From: Stenotrophomonas terrae | GTDB taxonomy: Bacteria; Pseudomonadota; Gammaproteobacteria; Xanthomonadales; Xanthomonadaceae | DNA length: 64,000 bases | Reading direction: 5' to 3' | NCBI RefSeq assembly: GCF_001431465.1 | Contig: NZ_LDJJ01000004.1 | Location: 61,064-125,063 of the forward strand | Part shown: positions 39,143 to 53,188 of the stretch, piece by piece | Layout of the letters: each line of letters begins with the position of its first letter | Numbering within the stretch: the stretch's first letter is position 1 | The notes under the pieces: model-generated | The model's database searches: none | What the model was told of the DNA's origin: nothing | Seen by the model: only the letters and a program-made list of their open reading frames with translations | Program-made: the position numbers and the translations under genes

Positions 39143-41509
39143 TCAGTGCTTGGGCGGTGGCGGTGCCAGCACGGTGCGGTCGCCATTGTGTTCCGGTGCG
39201 GTGACCACGCCTGCGGCTTCCATCGCCTCGATCAGGCGCGCGGCGCGGTTGTAGCCGATCTTCAGGCGACGCTGCACACCGGAGATGGAGGCGCGGCGGG
39301 TTTCGGTAACGATGCGCAGCGCCTCGTCGTACAGCGGATCGGATTCGTCGCCGGCGCTGGCGCTGCTTTCCGGCAGGCCGTTGGCGCCGACCACCACGCC
39401 ATCGCCCATGGTCTGCACTTCGTCCAGCACGCCGGAGATGTAATCCGTGGGACCGCTGGCCTTCAGGTGTTCAACCACGCGGTGCACTTCTTCATCGGAG
39501 ACGAAGGCACCGTGTACGCGGTCCGGCATGGCCGTGCCCGGCGGCAGGTACAACATGTCGCCATTGCCCAGCAGCGCCTCGGCGCCGGACTGGTCCAGGA
39601 TGGTGCGCGAGTCGATCTTCGAACTCACCTGGAAGGCGATACGGGTCGGAATATTGGCCTTGATCAGGCCGGTGATCACGTCCACCGACGGTCGCTGCGT
39701 GGCCAGGATCAGGTGGATGCCGGCCGCACGCGCCTTCTGCGCCAGGCGCGCGATCAGCTCTTCGACCTTCTTGCCGACGATCATCATCATGTCGGCGAAT
39801 TCGTCGATGAAGATGACGATGAACGGCAGCGGTTCCAGCGGACGCGGCGCCTCGCCCATCTCCGGGTTGGGCTTGAACAGCGGGTCCATCAGCGGCTGGC
39901 CGGCGTCGATGGCGTCCTTCACCTTCTTGTTGAAGCCGGCCAGGTTACGCACGCCCACCGCGCTCATCAGCTTGTAGCGGCGCTCCATTTCGGCCACGCA
40001 CCAACGCAGGCCGTTGCCGGCCTCCTTCATGTCGGTAACCACCGGCGCCAGCAGATGCGGGATGCCCTGGTAGACGCTGAGTTCCAGCATCTTCGGGTCG
40101 ATCATCAGCATGCGCAGGTCTTTCGGGCTGGCCTTGTACAGCAGGCTCAGCACCATCGCGTTGACCGCCACGGACTTGCCCGAGCCGGTGGTACCGGCCA
40201 CCAGCAGGTGCGGCATGCGCGCCAGATCGGCCACGGTCGGGCGGCCGGCGATGTCCTTGCCCAAGGCCAGGGTCAGCGGGCTGGCCGACTTGTCGTATTC
40301 CTTGGAGCGCAGCAGCTCGGAGAGGAAGATCATCTCGCGGGTGACGTTGGGGATTTCCAGGCCGATCACCGACTTGCCCGGAATCACGTCGACCACACGC
40401 ACCGATTTGACCGACAGGCCGCGCGCGATGTCCTTGTCCAGCGAGCTGATCTGGCTGACCTTGATGCCCGGCGCCGGCTCGATCTCGAAACGGGTGATCA
40501 CCGGGCCCGGATAGGCGCCGACGACCTGCGCATCGATGCGGAAATCCTTGAGCTTGAATTCGATCTGCCGCGACAGGGTTTCCAGGGTCTGTTCGTCATA
40601 GCCCTTGGGCTGCGGCTTGGGATCGTCCAGCAGCGCCAGCGGCGGGATGTCCGAGCCATCACCATTGACGCCCTGGAACATCGGAATCTGGGTCTCGCGC
40701 TTGGCGCGGTCGCTTTTCTCGATCACCGGTGCCGGGCGTGGCTCGATCTTCACCGGCTCGCGCTTGGCGCGCACCTCGGCGTCCACCTTGCGCACTTCTT
40801 CGCGCTCCTCGCGCAGCACGCGGGTCTGCTGCCATTCGTTGGCCTGCTCTTTCTTCTTGTTGAGCACCGGACCCAGTGCCAGCACCCACTTGCCGATCTT
40901 CTCCATCACCGCAAACCACGACAGGCCGGTGGCCAGCGTGATCGAGGTGAGCAGCAGCACCAGCAGGAACAGATTGCTGCCGACCGGACCAAAACCGGTC
41001 TGCAGCGATTTGCCCACCAGCACGCCCAAGCCGCCACCCGCGCGGGCCACGTCGCCTGGCGGCAGGCGCAGGTACAGGAAACCGGTGGCACCAATCAGGA
41101 AGCCGACAATGCCGACCAGGCGCAATGCCGGGCCCAGGTCGTCCTGGGCACGCTCGTCGTTCTTCTTCAGGCCGAACATGGCGATCCACGCCACCGCCGC
41201 CAGCATCAGCGGGATCAGGTAGGCCACATAGCCGAACAGCTGGCGCAGCACATCGGCAATCCATGCGCCGACCTTGCCGCCCATGTTGTGCACGGGCGCA
41301 ACCACCGAGCCCGACTGTGACCAGCCCGGATCGGTCGGGGAATAGGTAAACAGACTGGCCAGCAGGTACAGCAAGGCCGGCGCGATCGCGATCAACGCCA
41401 GGTCACGCCATAACTTCTGTCGACGCGGATTGTCTGCTGCAGCCGCCTGCTTGCGCGCATCAGCGGCAGCCTTGGGGCTCTTGTCGCGTTCCGGGACCTG
41501 TTTCGCCAC
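39143..41509 (-). CDS. ftsK: DNA translocase FtsK
   Basis: Encodes 788 residues. Four or five N-terminal transmembrane helices (about 35-190), a fairly short charged linker (about 220-290), then the motor domain with Walker A G-T-T-G-S-G-K-S near residue 440 and the Walker B region [13 protein letters not shown] near 555. A C-terminal winged-helix gamma domain follows from about 720, with [21 protein letters not shown]. The gamma domain reads KOPS octamers and activates XerD at dif; dif lies about 8.5 kb away in this window. Upstream gap to trxB (41510-41798) holds both promoters. Confidence 0.96.
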   Translation of the reverse strand: MAKQVPERDKSPKAAADARKQAAAADNPRRQKLWRDLALIAIAPALLYLLASLFTYSPTDPGWSQSGSVVAPVHNMGGKVGAWIADVLRQLFGYVAYLIPLMLAAVAWIAMFGLKKNDERAQDDLGPALRLVGIVGFLIGATGFLYLRLPPGDVARAGGGLGVLVGKSLQTGFGPVGSNLFLLVLLLTSITLATGLSWFAVMEKIGKWVLALGPVLNKKKEQANEWQQTRVLREEREEVRKVDAEVRAKREPVKIEPRPAPVIEKSDRAKRETQIPMFQGVNGDGSDIPPLALLDDPKPQPKGYDEQTLETLSRQIEFKLKDFRIDAQVVGAYPGPVITRFEIEPAPGIKVSQISSLDKDIARGLSVKSVRVVDVIPGKSVIGLEIPNVTREMIFLSELLRSKEYDKSASPLTLALGKDIAGRPTVADLARMPHLLVAGTTGSGKSVAVNAMVLSLLYKASPKDLRMLMIDPKMLELSVYQGIPHLLAPVVTDMKEAGNGLRWCVAEMERRYKLMSAVGVRNLAGFNKKVKDAIDAGQPLMDPLFKPNPEMGEAPRPLEPLPFIVIFIDEFADMMMIVGKKVEELIARLAQKARAAGIHLILATQRPSVDVITGLIKANIPTRIAFQVSSKIDSRTILDQSGAEALLGNGDMLYLPPGTAMPDRVHGAFVSDEEVHRVVEHLKASGPTDYISGVLDEVQTMGDGVVVGANGLPESSASAGDESDPLYDEALRIVTETRRASISGVQRRLKIGYNRAARLIEAMEAAGVVTAPEHNGDRTVLAPPPPKH

Positions 41510-41783
41510 CTTTGACCAGACCTTAAAAATGCACGGTTAGTGATTGATATTAAACGACAGATCGCCGGGTTTCACCCGCTTGCAGCGCATTGCGGTACGG
41601 CTGACAGACAGAAAACGCCAAAAAGCCGCCAGATCTTGGCAGCGGCAATGCAGGAAACAGCGAAGGTGTATCCAACGGGCCGCGCATTTCCATTCACGTG
41701 CCTTGATTCACAGGGGTCAGACCGCCACTCTATTGGCTTGCCCGGACAGTTGCGGAATGTCGCGTTCGGGCCACCAATCCTGA

Positions 41784-42767
<984 letters not shown>

Positions 42768-42793
42768 GCGCCCTTCCCTGCCAGCCAGCACGA

Positions 42794-43687
42794 ATGGACA
42801 AGGTAATGATCAAGCAGCTGCTGTTCCATGGCAGCTGGCTGGTATTCCCAGCCATCGTCTGGCTGCTGTGGCGTTGGCGCAAACGGCAGCATCGCGCAGC
42901 AATAGCGGTGCTGCTGCTCGGCTGCGGGGTGTTCATCTGGGCACGCTTCATCGAGCCGCAGATGATCGTGATCAAGTACACCGGGCTGGAAGGCACCGGC
43001 ACCGCTGCCCGTATCGCACTGGTCAGCGACATCCATCTGGGTGTCTACAAGGACCGGCGCTTCCTTGAGCGGCTGGTGGAGCGCATCAATGAGCAGGATG
43101 TGCACGCGGTTGCGATCGCCGGTGACCTGACATACGAGCCGCAAGGACGTTCGCTGGAGGACCTGTTCGCACCATTGGCGAACCTGCGTGCGCCGGCTTT
43201 TGCGGTGCTCGGCAACCACGACCAGCAGCAACCCGGCCCAGACATCGACAAGCCATTGCGTGCCGCACTTGCCGCGCACGGCGTGCATGTCATCGAAGGA
43301 CGCCTGCTCAGGGACGCCAATGGCGTGCATTGGGCCGGCCTCGGAGATCGCTGGGCAGGCCGGGATGATTCGCGGTTCCTGCAAGGCGGCCAGGCGCTGC
43401 AAGGCCCGACAATCATTCTCGCCCACAACCCCGACAGTGCCATGCAGGTGTGCGCGGGCAATGTGGCCATCGTGCTCGCCGGGCATACCCATGGCGGACA
43501 GATCCGCATCCCCTGGCTGTATCGCAAGGTCATCCCGAGCGCGTATGGTTTCGACCGCGGAGAGCAGGTGATGCAGGGCGCCTGTGGCCCGATACGTGTT
43601 TTCACCACGAGTGGTGCTGGAGAGATCGGACTGCCAATGCGCCTGTTCAACCCGCCCACCATCGACATACTGCAACTGTCGCCATGA
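42794..43687 (+). CDS. Membrane-anchored metallophosphoesterase (YkuE/YaeI type)
   Basis: Encodes 297 residues. Two N-terminal hydrophobic segments (about 10-25 and 33-52) place the enzyme on the membrane. Metal-binding motifs are complete: S-D-I-H-L-G near 79, G-D-L-T-Y near 113, G-N-H-D near 139, A-H-N-P-D near 215 and G-H-T-H-G-G-Q near 234. Relatives include UDP-2,3-diacylglucosamine pyrophosphatase-like enzymes and YkuE. Substrate unknown. Overlaps the next gene by four bases. Confidence 0.85.
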   Translation: MDKVMIKQLLFHGSWLVFPAIVWLLWRWRKRQHRAAIAVLLLGCGVFIWARFIEPQMIVIKYTGLEGTGTAARIALVSDIHLGVYKDRRFLERLVERINEQDVHAVAIAGDLTYEPQGRSLEDLFAPLANLRAPAFAVLGNHDQQQPGPDIDKPLRAALAAHGVHVIEGRLLRDANGVHWAGLGDRWAGRDDSRFLQGGQALQGPTIILAHNPDSAMQVCAGNVAIVLAGHTHGGQIRIPWLYRKVIPSAYGFDRGEQVMQGACGPIRVFTTSGAGEIGLPMRLFNPPTIDILQLSP

Positions 43688-44826
43688 GTCTGCCATTGCA
43701 GCTGCGCGTCCTGCACAGCCTTGCCGAGTTGAGCGCCTCGCAATGGGATGGTCTGCACGACGGCAGCAACCCCTTCATCAGCCATGCCTTCCTCAGTGGG
43801 CTGGAACAGCATGGCTGCCTGCGCCCGGAATGGGGCTGGCAGGCGCAGCACCTGAGCCTGTGGCGCGACGATGCGCTTGTCGCCGCTACGCCGGGTTATC
43901 TGAAGCAGAACTCGCACGGCGAGTTCGTGTTCGACCACGCCTGGGCCAATGCCTACGCACGCCATGGACTGGAGTACTTCCCGAAATGGCTGGGCGGTGT
44001 GCCCTACTCGCCGGTTACCGGGCCGCGCCTGCTGGCCTGCTGCGACGAAGATCGCCAGGCCTTGCTGCAGGCCATCGTTGCGCATGTGCAGGACGAGGCG
44101 CTGTCCTCGGCGCACATCAACTTCCATCTGGCGGATGAAAGCTCGCTGTTCGGCGCGCAGTGGCTGCAACGCGACGATCTGCAGTTCCAATGGCAGCGCC
44201 GTCCCGGCTGGAACAGCTTTGACGACTTCCTTGCCGCGATGGACCACAAGCGGCGCAAGAACATCCGCCAGGAGCGCGGCAAGGTCGCGCAGGCCGGCAT
44301 CACTTTCGTGACGCGTCACGGTGACGACGCCAGTGCGGACGAATTGCGGGCAATGCACGGCTTCTACCTGCAGACCTTCGCCGAGTACGGCAATGCACCT
44401 GCATTGACGTTGGCCTTCCTGCGTCACATGGCGGCGCAGATGCCGCGCCAGCTGGTGCTGTTCCTTGCCCTGCAGGGCGGCGAACCCATCGCCGGCGCAC
44501 TCTGCCTGCGCGGCACCGATACGCTGTACGGGCGCTACTGGGGCGGCGCCGCCCTGCCCGGCCTGCACTTTGAAACCTGCTACTACCAGGGCATCGACTA
44601 CTGCCTGCGCGAGAGGCTGCAGCGCTTCGAACCCGGCGCGCAGGGCGAGCACAAACTGGCGCGTGGCTTCCTGCCAACCCGGGTGCAAAGCCATCATTGG
44701 CTTGCGCATCCGCAGTTCCGCGAGGCTGCGCGCGACTGGTGCCGCCGCGAGCGCGAAGATCTTGCCCACTACGAGGCAGACCTGCTGCGCCATTCGCCGT
44801 TCAAACAGGAAGATCCATCGCAATGA
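43684..44826 (+). CDS. FemAB/GNAT-type acyltransferase (peptidoglycan-related, DUF482 type)
   Basis: Encodes 380 residues from the ATG overlapping the previous stop. Family features: N-P-F-I-S-H-A-F-L near residue 28, G-Y-L-K-Q-N-S-H-G-E-F-V-F-D near 67, P-Y-S-P-V-T-G near 100, M-D-H-K-R-R-K-N-I-R-Q-E-R near 185 and G-R-Y-W-G near 285. Such proteins have two GNAT folds and are often called peptidoglycan biosynthesis/recognition proteins; substrate not established. Its stop overlaps the aat start, and like Aat it may use aminoacyl-tRNA, which is speculative. Confidence 0.8.
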   Translation: MSLPLQLRVLHSLAELSASQWDGLHDGSNPFISHAFLSGLEQHGCLRPEWGWQAQHLSLWRDDALVAATPGYLKQNSHGEFVFDHAWANAYARHGLEYFPKWLGGVPYSPVTGPRLLACCDEDRQALLQAIVAHVQDEALSSAHINFHLADESSLFGAQWLQRDDLQFQWQRRPGWNSFDDFLAAMDHKRRKNIRQERGKVAQAGITFVTRHGDDASADELRAMHGFYLQTFAEYGNAPALTLAFLRHMAAQMPRQLVLFLALQGGEPIAGALCLRGTDTLYGRYWGGAALPGLHFETCYYQGIDYCLRERLQRFEPGAQGEHKLARGFLPTRVQSHHWLAHPQFREAARDWCRREREDLAHYEADLLRHSPFKQEDPSQ

Positions 44827-45557
44827 CCAACAAAGGCCCCTTCCTGCTGGACACCGGCAGCGATGCGCCCTTCCCTCCTGCGGAGCTGGCACTGACGGAC
44901 CCGGATGGCCTGCTGGCCATCGGCGGCGACCTGAGCCCGGCACGCCTGCTCAATGCCTATGCCGGCGGCATCTTTCCGTGGTTTTCGCAGGGCCAGCCGT
45001 TGCTGTGGTGGTCGCCGGACCCGCGCATGGTGTTTCGCACCGATCAGGTACACCTGTCCTCGCGGTTCCGCCGCAGCCTGCGCAACAGCCGCTGGAAGAT
45101 CCGCGCCGATACCGCCTTCGCCGAGGTCATGCAGGCCTGCGCGCAGGCGCCACGGCCCGGCCAGGACGGCACCTGGATCACCGCGGACATGCTTGCCGCC
45201 TACTTGCAGCTGCACCAGCTAGGTTACGCGCACTCGCTGGAAGTATTTGATGACGAGGAACTGGTTGGCGGCATCTACGGTGTCGCCATCGGCCGGATGT
45301 TCTTCGGCGAGAGCATGTTCAGCGGCCGCAGCGGCGGCTCGAAGGTGGCGCTTGCGGCCTTGGCGCGCAGCCTGGCGGATCGGGGCTGGCCGCTGATGGA
45401 TGCACAGGTGGAGAACCCGCACCTGCTGACGATGGGCGCCACCCACCTGCCGCGCGACCAGTTCCTGGCCCAGGTGCGCGAACTGGTGCAGTTGCCGGGC
45501 GAAACAGGCAGCTGGACCCGGCAATACGGCGAGCTGGCGGCCTCGGCGCTGGCCTGA
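44823..45557 (+). CDS. aat: Leucyl/phenylalanyl-tRNA-protein transferase
   Basis: Encodes 244 residues. Conserved blocks: G-L-L-A-I-G-G-D-L-S near 29, A-Y-A-G-G-I-F-P-W-F near 45, W-W-S-P-D-P-R near 60, E-V-F-D-D-E-E-L-V-G-G-I-Y-G near 140 and E-S-M-F near 160. Adds Leu/Phe to N-terminal Lys/Arg proteins, making them ClpAPS substrates; clpA and clpS lie just downstream, so this is a complete N-end rule neighbourhood. Confidence 0.96.
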   Translation: MTNKGPFLLDTGSDAPFPPAELALTDPDGLLAIGGDLSPARLLNAYAGGIFPWFSQGQPLLWWSPDPRMVFRTDQVHLSSRFRRSLRNSRWKIRADTAFAEVMQACAQAPRPGQDGTWITADMLAAYLQLHQLGYAHSLEVFDDEELVGGIYGVAIGRMFFGESMFSGRSGGSKVALAALARSLADRGWPLMDAQVENPHLLTMGATHLPRDQFLAQVRELVQLPGETGSWTRQYGELAASALA

Positions 45558-45656
45558 ATACCAGTGCTTAACGCAAACTTTGCATCCTTGCCCGCGAAAG
45601 CGTAAAATGCCCGCCCTTAGGCCCTATTGGCCGTCCGCAGAACCGCACAGGACTAC

Positions 45657-45875
45657 ATGTCGAAAGACGACTCCATTGAGTTCGAAGGCACCGTCAGCGA
45701 GACGTTGCCGAACACCACTTTCCGCGTTCGTCTGGAAAATGGGCATGAAATCATCGCCCACATCTCCGGCCGCATGCGCAAGAACTACATCCGCATCCTG
45801 ACCGGCGACCGCGTCAAGGTTGAGATGACGCCGTACGACCTGACCAAGGGCCGTATCACCTACCGCATGAAGTAA
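45657..45875 (+). CDS. infA: Translation initiation factor IF-1
   Basis: Encodes 72 residues, exactly the family length, starting at the ATG at 45657 (M-S-K-D-D-S-I-E-F). OB-fold marks: [25 protein letters not shown] and [10 protein letters not shown]. Unlike E. coli, no tRNA-Ser gene lies next to it. A terminator follows at 45901. Confidence 0.97.
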   Translation: MSKDDSIEFEGTVSETLPNTTFRVRLENGHEIIAHISGRMRKNYIRILTGDRVKVEMTPYDLTKGRITYRMK

Positions 45876-45900
45876 TGCGGTAAGTAGAGCGTTGCAGGAA

Positions 45901-45924
45901 AGCCAGCCATCGTGCTGGCTTTTT
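45901..45924 (+). terminator. infA terminator
   Basis: AGCCAGC-CATCGT-GCTGGCT followed by a run of T, 26 bases after the infA stop. Confidence 0.9.
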
Positions 45925-45941
45925 CGCGTGCCTGAAGGTTT

Positions 45942-46010
45942 GTAGTGCCGAGCCATGCTCGGCAGGGGCGTTATCGGGAAAGCCCCTTGCCGAGCATGGC
46001 TCGGCATTAC
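45942..46010. repeat. SMAG-like GTAG palindromic repeat pair
   Basis: GTAGTGCCGAGCCATGCTCG starts the element, and its near-exact reverse complement (CGAGCATGGCTCGGCATTAC) ends it, with about 25 bases between. The GTAG lead and CCGAGC palindrome match Stenotrophomonas SMAG repetitive extragenic palindromes in dimer arrangement. It sits in the convergent gap of infA and clpA. Confidence 0.85.
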
Positions 46011-46042
46011 ATGTGGCCCCTGCCCTGCCGAGCGGGCCGCGC

Positions 46043-46076
46043 AAAAACAAACCCCGCACCTTTCGATGCGGGGTTT
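46043..46076 (-). terminator. clpA terminator
   Basis: On the minus strand AAACCCCGCA / TGCGGGGTTT forms a 10-bp stem, followed by TGTTTTTG, 30 bases past the clpA stop. Confidence 0.88.
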
Positions 46077-46108
46077 GTGTGCACAGATTGCGGCCCGGCC
46101 GCGCGGCC

Positions 46109-48388
<2,280 letters not shown>

Positions 48389-48706
48389 AAGGCACTCCGG
48401 TTACGGTTGGAGACAATATGCGGCCTTGCATCGCTTTTTCCAGCACCCTAACCACGAAGATGTAGAGGCTGCGTCAGTAATGACTATAAAACGGCCAGCG
48501 TCGTGAATTCGGCATTCAGTTTCGACGCCAGAACGGGCCTGTAACCCATCTTGTTGACGATCTGCGGGACGAATCGTTCCACTGCCGGTGAACCCGATCC
48601 AAGGCAACACAGCTGTTTTATCGCAGATCCGGGCCCTGCGCGGTAGGCCGGGCGCAACCCTGACGCAGCGGTGATCGCCGGCACCGTGCAGGCGCCGGCA
48701 GCAGGC
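48389..48706. other. 318-bp gap between clpS and clpA
   Basis: Longer than the usual clpS-clpA spacing. A minus-strand open frame here (48684-48484) has no recognised homology. Its uneven composition suggests decayed inserted DNA. The clpA promoter and leader should lie at the left end. Confidence 0.4.
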
Positions 48707-49027
48707 TCAGGCCCGCTCCATCGTGCACAGCAGTGGGTGCTGGTTCATCCGCGAGAACTCATTGACCTGCGCGACCTTGGTCTCGGCCACTTCGCGGGTA
48801 TACACGCCGCAGATACCGCGGCCACGGGTATGGACATGCAGCATCACCTGAGTGGCCTTGTCCATGTCCATGGAGAAAAAGCTCTGCAGGACCGTCACCA
48901 CGAAGTCCATCGGGGTGTAGTCGTCATTGAGCAGCATCACCTGGTACTGCGGCGGGGGCGCAACCTCGGGCTTGCCGGGGGCGACCAGCAGGGCGTGTTC
49001 GCTATCGTGTTGGGTCTTCTGGGACAT
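48707..49027 (-). CDS. clpS: ClpS adaptor protein
   Basis: Encodes 106 residues. Core signature [14 protein letters not shown] near residue 28, then [20 protein letters not shown]. Binds N-degrons (Leu, Phe, Tyr, Trp) and delivers them to ClpAP; with Aat upstream this completes the pathway. The acidic/polar N-terminal tail is normal. Confidence 0.96.
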   Translation of the reverse strand: MSQKTQHDSEHALLVAPGKPEVAPPPQYQVMLLNDDYTPMDFVVTVLQSFFSMDMDKATQVMLHVHTRGRGICGVYTREVAETKVAQVNEFSRMNQHPLLCTMERA

Positions 49028-49131
49028 CCGCCAATTATAGCCGGTCTGTATGGCAGGCCTCCGACCATTGGACGCAGCCCCCCTTGCCCCCGCACAATTT
49101 GCAGGCTAACCAACCTTGCAACGGGGAACAC

Positions 49132-49608
49132 ATGAAGAAGTCTGTAATCAGCATCGCCTTGCTGGCCCTGGCTACCGCCGCCGCTGGCAGCGCGTTCGCC
49201 GGCGAGCCGGACGCCGCCATCGGCCGCGTCCTGGACACCCTCAAGTACAAATACGAGGTGGACAGCGATGGTGACTACCAGCTGGTCTTTGAAATGGATG
49301 ACGACCGTACCCAGCTGGTGTTCGTGCGTTCCAACGTCGAAACCTATGGCAGCCACAACGTCCGCGAAATCTGGTCGCCGGGCTACAAGTCCAGCAGCCC
49401 GCAGTTCCCGGCGCTGGTAGCCAACCGTCTGCTGGAGGACTCCAACGATTCCAAGCTCGGCGGTTGGGTGAAGCAGGGCGACGTGGCGATGTTCGTGGTC
49501 AAGGTGGATGCCAACGCCAGCGCCGAAGTCGTCTCCGATGCCATCGATGCGGCCGCCAAGAGCGCCGACGCGATCGAGCTGGAAATGACGTCGAAGGACG
49601 AGTACTGA
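49132..49608 (+). CDS. Secreted protein, possibly YbjN-like
   Basis: Encodes 158 residues. Signal peptide about 1-23 ending A-F-A, then a compact acidic domain (K-Y-E-V-D-S-D-G-D-Y-Q-L-V-F-E-M-D-D-D-R-T-Q-L-V-F-V-R-S) and a helix-rich tail (S-A-E-V-V-S-D-A-I-D-A-A-A-K-S). The strand pattern recalls YbjN/secretion-chaperone-like folds, but the match is weak. Divergent from clpS; the downstream gene begins three bases after its stop. Confidence 0.65.
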   Translation: MKKSVISIALLALATAAAGSAFAGEPDAAIGRVLDTLKYKYEVDSDGDYQLVFEMDDDRTQLVFVRSNVETYGSHNVREIWSPGYKSSSPQFPALVANRLLEDSNDSKLGGWVKQGDVAMFVVKVDANASAEVVSDAIDAAAKSADAIELEMTSKDEY

Positions 49609-49610
49609 GC

Positions 49611-50075
49611 GTGAATGCTTTGCAGTCCCAGCGATGGGCGCCACATGTGACCGTGGCCACCGTGGTCTCCCGCGCAGGGCAGCTGCTGCTGGTGGAAGAA
49701 GAAAAAGGCGGCCGGCGGGTATTGAACCAGCCGGCTGGCCATCTGGAGCCGGGCGAAAGCCTGCTTGAGGCGGCGGTGCGTGAAACCCGCGAGGAAACCG
49801 GTTGGGACGTCCGTCTCACCGGCTTCATCGGCAGCTACCAGTGGACCGCAGGCGATGGCACGCCGTTCCTGCGCTTCGCCTTCTCCGCCGAGCCGCTGCA
49901 GCACCACCCCGAACAAGCACTCGATGCAGGCATCGTGCAGGCGTTGTGGATGAGCCCGGTGGCCCTGCAGGCCGACATGGCGCGGCTGCGCAGCCCCTTG
50001 GTCTGGCACACGATCTCCGATTGGCTGGCCGGCCAGCGCTATCCGCTTTCCATCGTGCGACAGGTGGCACCATGA
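49611..50075 (+). CDS. nudJ: NUDIX phosphatase NudJ-like
   Basis: Encodes 154 residues from a GTG start two bases after the upstream stop. The NUDIX box [22 protein letters not shown] is complete at about 43-64. Gene order nudJ-mnmA-hflD is the same as in E. coli. NudJ acts on thiamine and nucleoside phosphates. Overlaps mnmA by four bases. Confidence 0.9.
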   Translation: MNALQSQRWAPHVTVATVVSRAGQLLLVEEEKGGRRVLNQPAGHLEPGESLLEAAVRETREETGWDVRLTGFIGSYQWTAGDGTPFLRFAFSAEPLQHHPEQALDAGIVQALWMSPVALQADMARLRSPLVWHTISDWLAGQRYPLSIVRQVAP

Positions 50076-51193
50076 GTAATCCGAATATCGTGGTGGGCGT
50101 GTCCGGCGGGGTCGACTCGTCGGTAGCCGCGCTCACCCTGGTCCAGCAAGGTCTGGATGTCGCCGGCCTGTTCATGCAGAACTGGGCCGACGACGGCAGC
50201 GGCCATTGCCGCGCCGAGGATGACCGCCGCGACGCGGTGGCCGTCTGCGGCCGTCTCGACATCCCCTTCCACTTCCGCGATTTCTCGACGGAGTACTGGC
50301 AGGGTGTGTTCGAGCACTTCCTGGCCGAATACGCCGCCGGCCGCACGCCCAACCCGGACGTGCTGTGCAACCGCGAGGTCAAGTTCAAGCACTTCCTGGA
50401 CGCCGCCCGCGAGCTGGGCGCCGAACGCATCGCTACCGGCCACTACGCCCAGGTGGACCAGTCCGCTGGCCGCTGGCGGCTGCTGCGCGGCGCCGACCGC
50501 GGCAAGGACCAGAGCTATTTCCTGCATCAACTCGGGCAGGCCCAGCTGGCGGCCACCCTGTTCCCGATTGGCCACATGGAGAAGAGCGAGCTGCGTCGCA
50601 TCGCCCGCGATGCCGGCCTGCCAACCCATGCCAAGAAGGATTCCACCGGCATCTGCTTCATCGGCGAGCGCGATTTCCGCGAGTTCCTGGGCCAGTACCT
50701 GCCAGCCCGCGAAGGTGAGATCCAGGACCCCGACGGCCAGGTCATCGCCCGCCACCCGGGTGTGTTCTATTTCACCCTGGGCCAGCGCGAAGGCCTGAAC
50801 ATCGGCGGCGTGCGCGGGCGCCCGGCGGCGCCCTGGTTCGTGGTGGGCAAGGACGTGGCCCGCAACATCCTGTACGTCGACCAGGGCCACGACAGCCCTT
50901 GGCTGCAGTCACAATGGCTGCGCAGCGAGACCATGCACTGGATTGCCGGCAGCCCACCGGCGCGCCAGTTTGAATGCACTGCGCAGACCCGCTACCGGCA
51001 GCCGGACGAGGACTGCACGGTGACGGTGCGCGATGATGGCACCCTGGATGTGCACTTCGCGCGCCCGCAACGTGCCGTCACCCCGGGCCAATCGCTGGTG
51101 CTTTATGACGGCATGGAGTGCCTGGGCGGCGCGGTGATCGCCGCAACCGATGCACCCCTGGAGCGCCGTCTGGCGGCTCCTGTTACCCCTTGA
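50072..51193 (+). CDS. mnmA: tRNA-specific 2-thiouridylase MnmA
   Basis: Encodes 373 residues. PP-loop S-G-G-V-D-S-S near residue 10, catalytic Cys in [11 protein letters not shown] near 98, and the persulfide Cys in [10 protein letters not shown] near 195. Makes the s2U34 modification of tRNA Lys, Glu and Gln. Confidence 0.96.
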   Translation: MSNPNIVVGVSGGVDSSVAALTLVQQGLDVAGLFMQNWADDGSGHCRAEDDRRDAVAVCGRLDIPFHFRDFSTEYWQGVFEHFLAEYAAGRTPNPDVLCNREVKFKHFLDAARELGAERIATGHYAQVDQSAGRWRLLRGADRGKDQSYFLHQLGQAQLAATLFPIGHMEKSELRRIARDAGLPTHAKKDSTGICFIGERDFREFLGQYLPAREGEIQDPDGQVIARHPGVFYFTLGQREGLNIGGVRGRPAAPWFVVGKDVARNILYVDQGHDSPWLQSQWLRSETMHWIAGSPPARQFECTAQTRYRQPDEDCTVTVRDDGTLDVHFARPQRAVTPGQSLVLYDGMECLGGAVIAATDAPLERRLAAPVTP

Positions 51194-51196
51194 GAG

Positions 51197-51817
51197 ATGA
51201 CCATGACTTTTTCAATCGACGACCGCGTACTCGCCTTGGCCGGCATTGCCCAGGCCTTGCAGCAGGTGCGCCGCATCGCCGAAACCGGCCATTCGGAAAG
51301 TGCCATCGTGCGCACCGCGATGGACAGCGTGCTGCGTATTGACGCCAGCTCGCCGGCGTCCGTATACGGCAGCGCCACCCAGGTCGAGCCCGGCCTGCGC
51401 CTGTTGCGTGACTACTTCCGCAACCAGGGCAAGGACGACCTGCTGCCGCGGCTGGCGCTGTCGGTGATGCAGCTGGAACGCCGCTTCGTGCGTGAAGGCG
51501 CCACCGTCGACAAGGTCGAGGCCGGCATCCAGCGCGCCGCCGCCATCGCCCAGGAACGCGGCGACAGCAGCCATCCGGACGTACTCAGTGCGATGGGCGC
51601 GCTGTATGCCGACACCATCAGCCAGCTCAAGCCGAAGATCATGGTGCAGGGCAATCCGCACTACCTGGGCCAGGCAATGGTGGTCTCGGAGATCCGTGCA
51701 CTGCTGTTGGCAGCGGTGCGCTCGGCGGTGCTGTGGCGCCAGCTGGGCGGTGCCTACTGGGATTTCCTGTTCTCCCGCAAGGCCATGCTCGAAGCCATCG
51801 AGCGCCGCCTGCGCTGA
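51197..51817 (+). CDS. hflD: High-frequency lysogenization protein HflD
   Basis: Encodes 206 residues, the family length, starting three bases after mnmA. Features: [11 protein letters not shown] near 12, then [28 protein letters not shown] and the end L-F-S-R-K-A-M. Inner-membrane-associated in E. coli, where it binds lambda CII; cellular role unclear. Confidence 0.93.
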   Translation: MTMTFSIDDRVLALAGIAQALQQVRRIAETGHSESAIVRTAMDSVLRIDASSPASVYGSATQVEPGLRLLRDYFRNQGKDDLLPRLALSVMQLERRFVREGATVDKVEAGIQRAAAIAQERGDSSHPDVLSAMGALYADTISQLKPKIMVQGNPHYLGQAMVVSEIRALLLAAVRSAVLWRQLGGAYWDFLFSRKAMLEAIERRLR

Positions 51818-51945
51818 AACGTGCCGGCCCGCCGCCAGCAGGCGCGCGGGCCCAGCATCGCAAAACCTCCGGGGATTCACCGCAGCGGGCTAAAGACCCC
51901 ACGGCTACTGCCGATACTGCATTCGTGACTCTCCCGAGAACGTCC

Positions 51946-53136
51946 ATGTATTCACGTATTGCAATCCGTTTGGCAGCCCCGTTGGTCCTCACCCTTCTGG
52001 TCGTGGTCGCTGCTGCCCTGTCCTGGCCTTCGGCAGCGCTGTGGGCCGTTTTGACCACCATGGTGCTGAGCTGGCTGGTGTTCGCCTGGTGGAGCGTGCA
52101 TACGCAAGCCCAGCGCTCACCCGAACACGCCAAGGTGCTGAAAGAGCAGGACCAGCTGCTCAATGAGCTGCGCAGCTTCGTCAGCAACGAGATCGACGGC
52201 TCGCGCAGCGAGATCGAACGCGCACGTGAGCTGATCCGTCAGGCCGTCGGCGGCCTGGGTGGCAGCTTCGATGCGATGAGCCGCAAGTCGCGCCAGCAGA
52301 GCCAGGCATTGGCGCGCATTGTCGACCGTGCCGGCGATGAAGGCGGCAGCGGCGTTGACGTGGCACGTTTCGCCCAGAACGCCAGCCACCAGATGGAACA
52401 GCTGGTGGAAGCGCTGGAACAGGTCAGCGGCCAAAGCAGCAACACCGTGCAGCACATCGATCAGATGGCGCAGCACCTGGATGGCATTTTTGCCCTGCTC
52501 GAAGACGTCAAGTCGATTGCCGACCAGACCAACCTGCTGGCCTTGAACGCCGCCATTGAAGCAGCGCGTGCCGGTGAAGCCGGTCGTGGCTTTGCAGTGG
52601 TGGCCGACGAAGTGCGCAACCTCTCCGAGCGCTCAACCACCTTCAACGAGCAGATCCGCAAGCTGGCCCACAGCTCCAAGGATGCCATTGCCAAGGTGCG
52701 CGAAACCGTCACCCACATGGCCTCGCGCGATATGGACCGGTCACGTGAAGCGCGCTCGGAAGCCGCCTCGATGCTGGACAGCGTGGCAGCGATCAACGCC
52801 TCGCTCGGCGACGGCATGCGCGAGATTTCCGAGTGCGGCCGTGCCATCGACGGCAGCGTCGCCGAAGCCGTGCGCGCTCTGCAGTTCGAGGACATCGCCA
52901 CCCAGGCATTGGGTGGTGTGCATACCCATCTTGACCGCCTGGGTGCGATCAACCGCGAAGCGGTCGCCCTGCAGGAACTGCTGCATCGCAATGGCGGCGT
53001 GTTCGACGGCGAGATGATCACCGCCCTGCAACGCACCGGCAGCCGCCTGCGCGAAATGCGCGTGGAATGGGAGCGCCCGCCGCACAAGCCGGTGTCGCAG
53101 CAGAGCATGGGCGCAGGCACGGTGGAGCTGTTCTGA
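51946..53136 (+). CDS. Methyl-accepting chemotaxis-like signalling protein
   Basis: Encodes 396 residues from the ATG at 51946. Two adjacent N-terminal transmembrane helices (about 8-28 and 32-48) leave no periplasmic sensor. The MCP signalling tip is plain: [21 protein letters not shown] near 195, then [15 protein letters not shown]. Long coiled coils flank it. Without a HAMP or ligand domain it may sense membrane or cytoplasmic state. Confidence 0.9.
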   Translation: MYSRIAIRLAAPLVLTLLVVVAAALSWPSAALWAVLTTMVLSWLVFAWWSVHTQAQRSPEHAKVLKEQDQLLNELRSFVSNEIDGSRSEIERARELIRQAVGGLGGSFDAMSRKSRQQSQALARIVDRAGDEGGSGVDVARFAQNASHQMEQLVEALEQVSGQSSNTVQHIDQMAQHLDGIFALLEDVKSIADQTNLLALNAAIEAARAGEAGRGFAVVADEVRNLSERSTTFNEQIRKLAHSSKDAIAKVRETVTHMASRDMDRSREARSEAASMLDSVAAINASLGDGMREISECGRAIDGSVAEAVRALQFEDIATQALGGVHTHLDRLGAINREAVALQELLHRNGGVFDGEMITALQRTGSRLREMRVEWERPPHKPVSQQSMGAGTVELF

Positions 53137-53163
53137 TTGCACGCAGCGTTCGGCCTGCACACC

Positions 53164-53188
53164 AGCCCCGGTCTCTGACCGGGGCTTT
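53164..53188 (+). terminator. Terminator of MCP-like gene
   Basis: AGCCCCGGTC-TCT-GACCGGGGCT followed by TT, 27 bases after the stop. Perfect 10-bp stem. Confidence 0.88.

Noticed and set aside
39128..41320. 730-codon plus-strand frame opposite ftsK
   Set aside because: His/Gln/Arg-rich shadow of a well-identified gene.
45876..46108. tRNA-Ser gene next to infA, as in E. coli
   Set aside because: The gap contains terminators and a palindromic repeat but no cloverleaf or CCA end.
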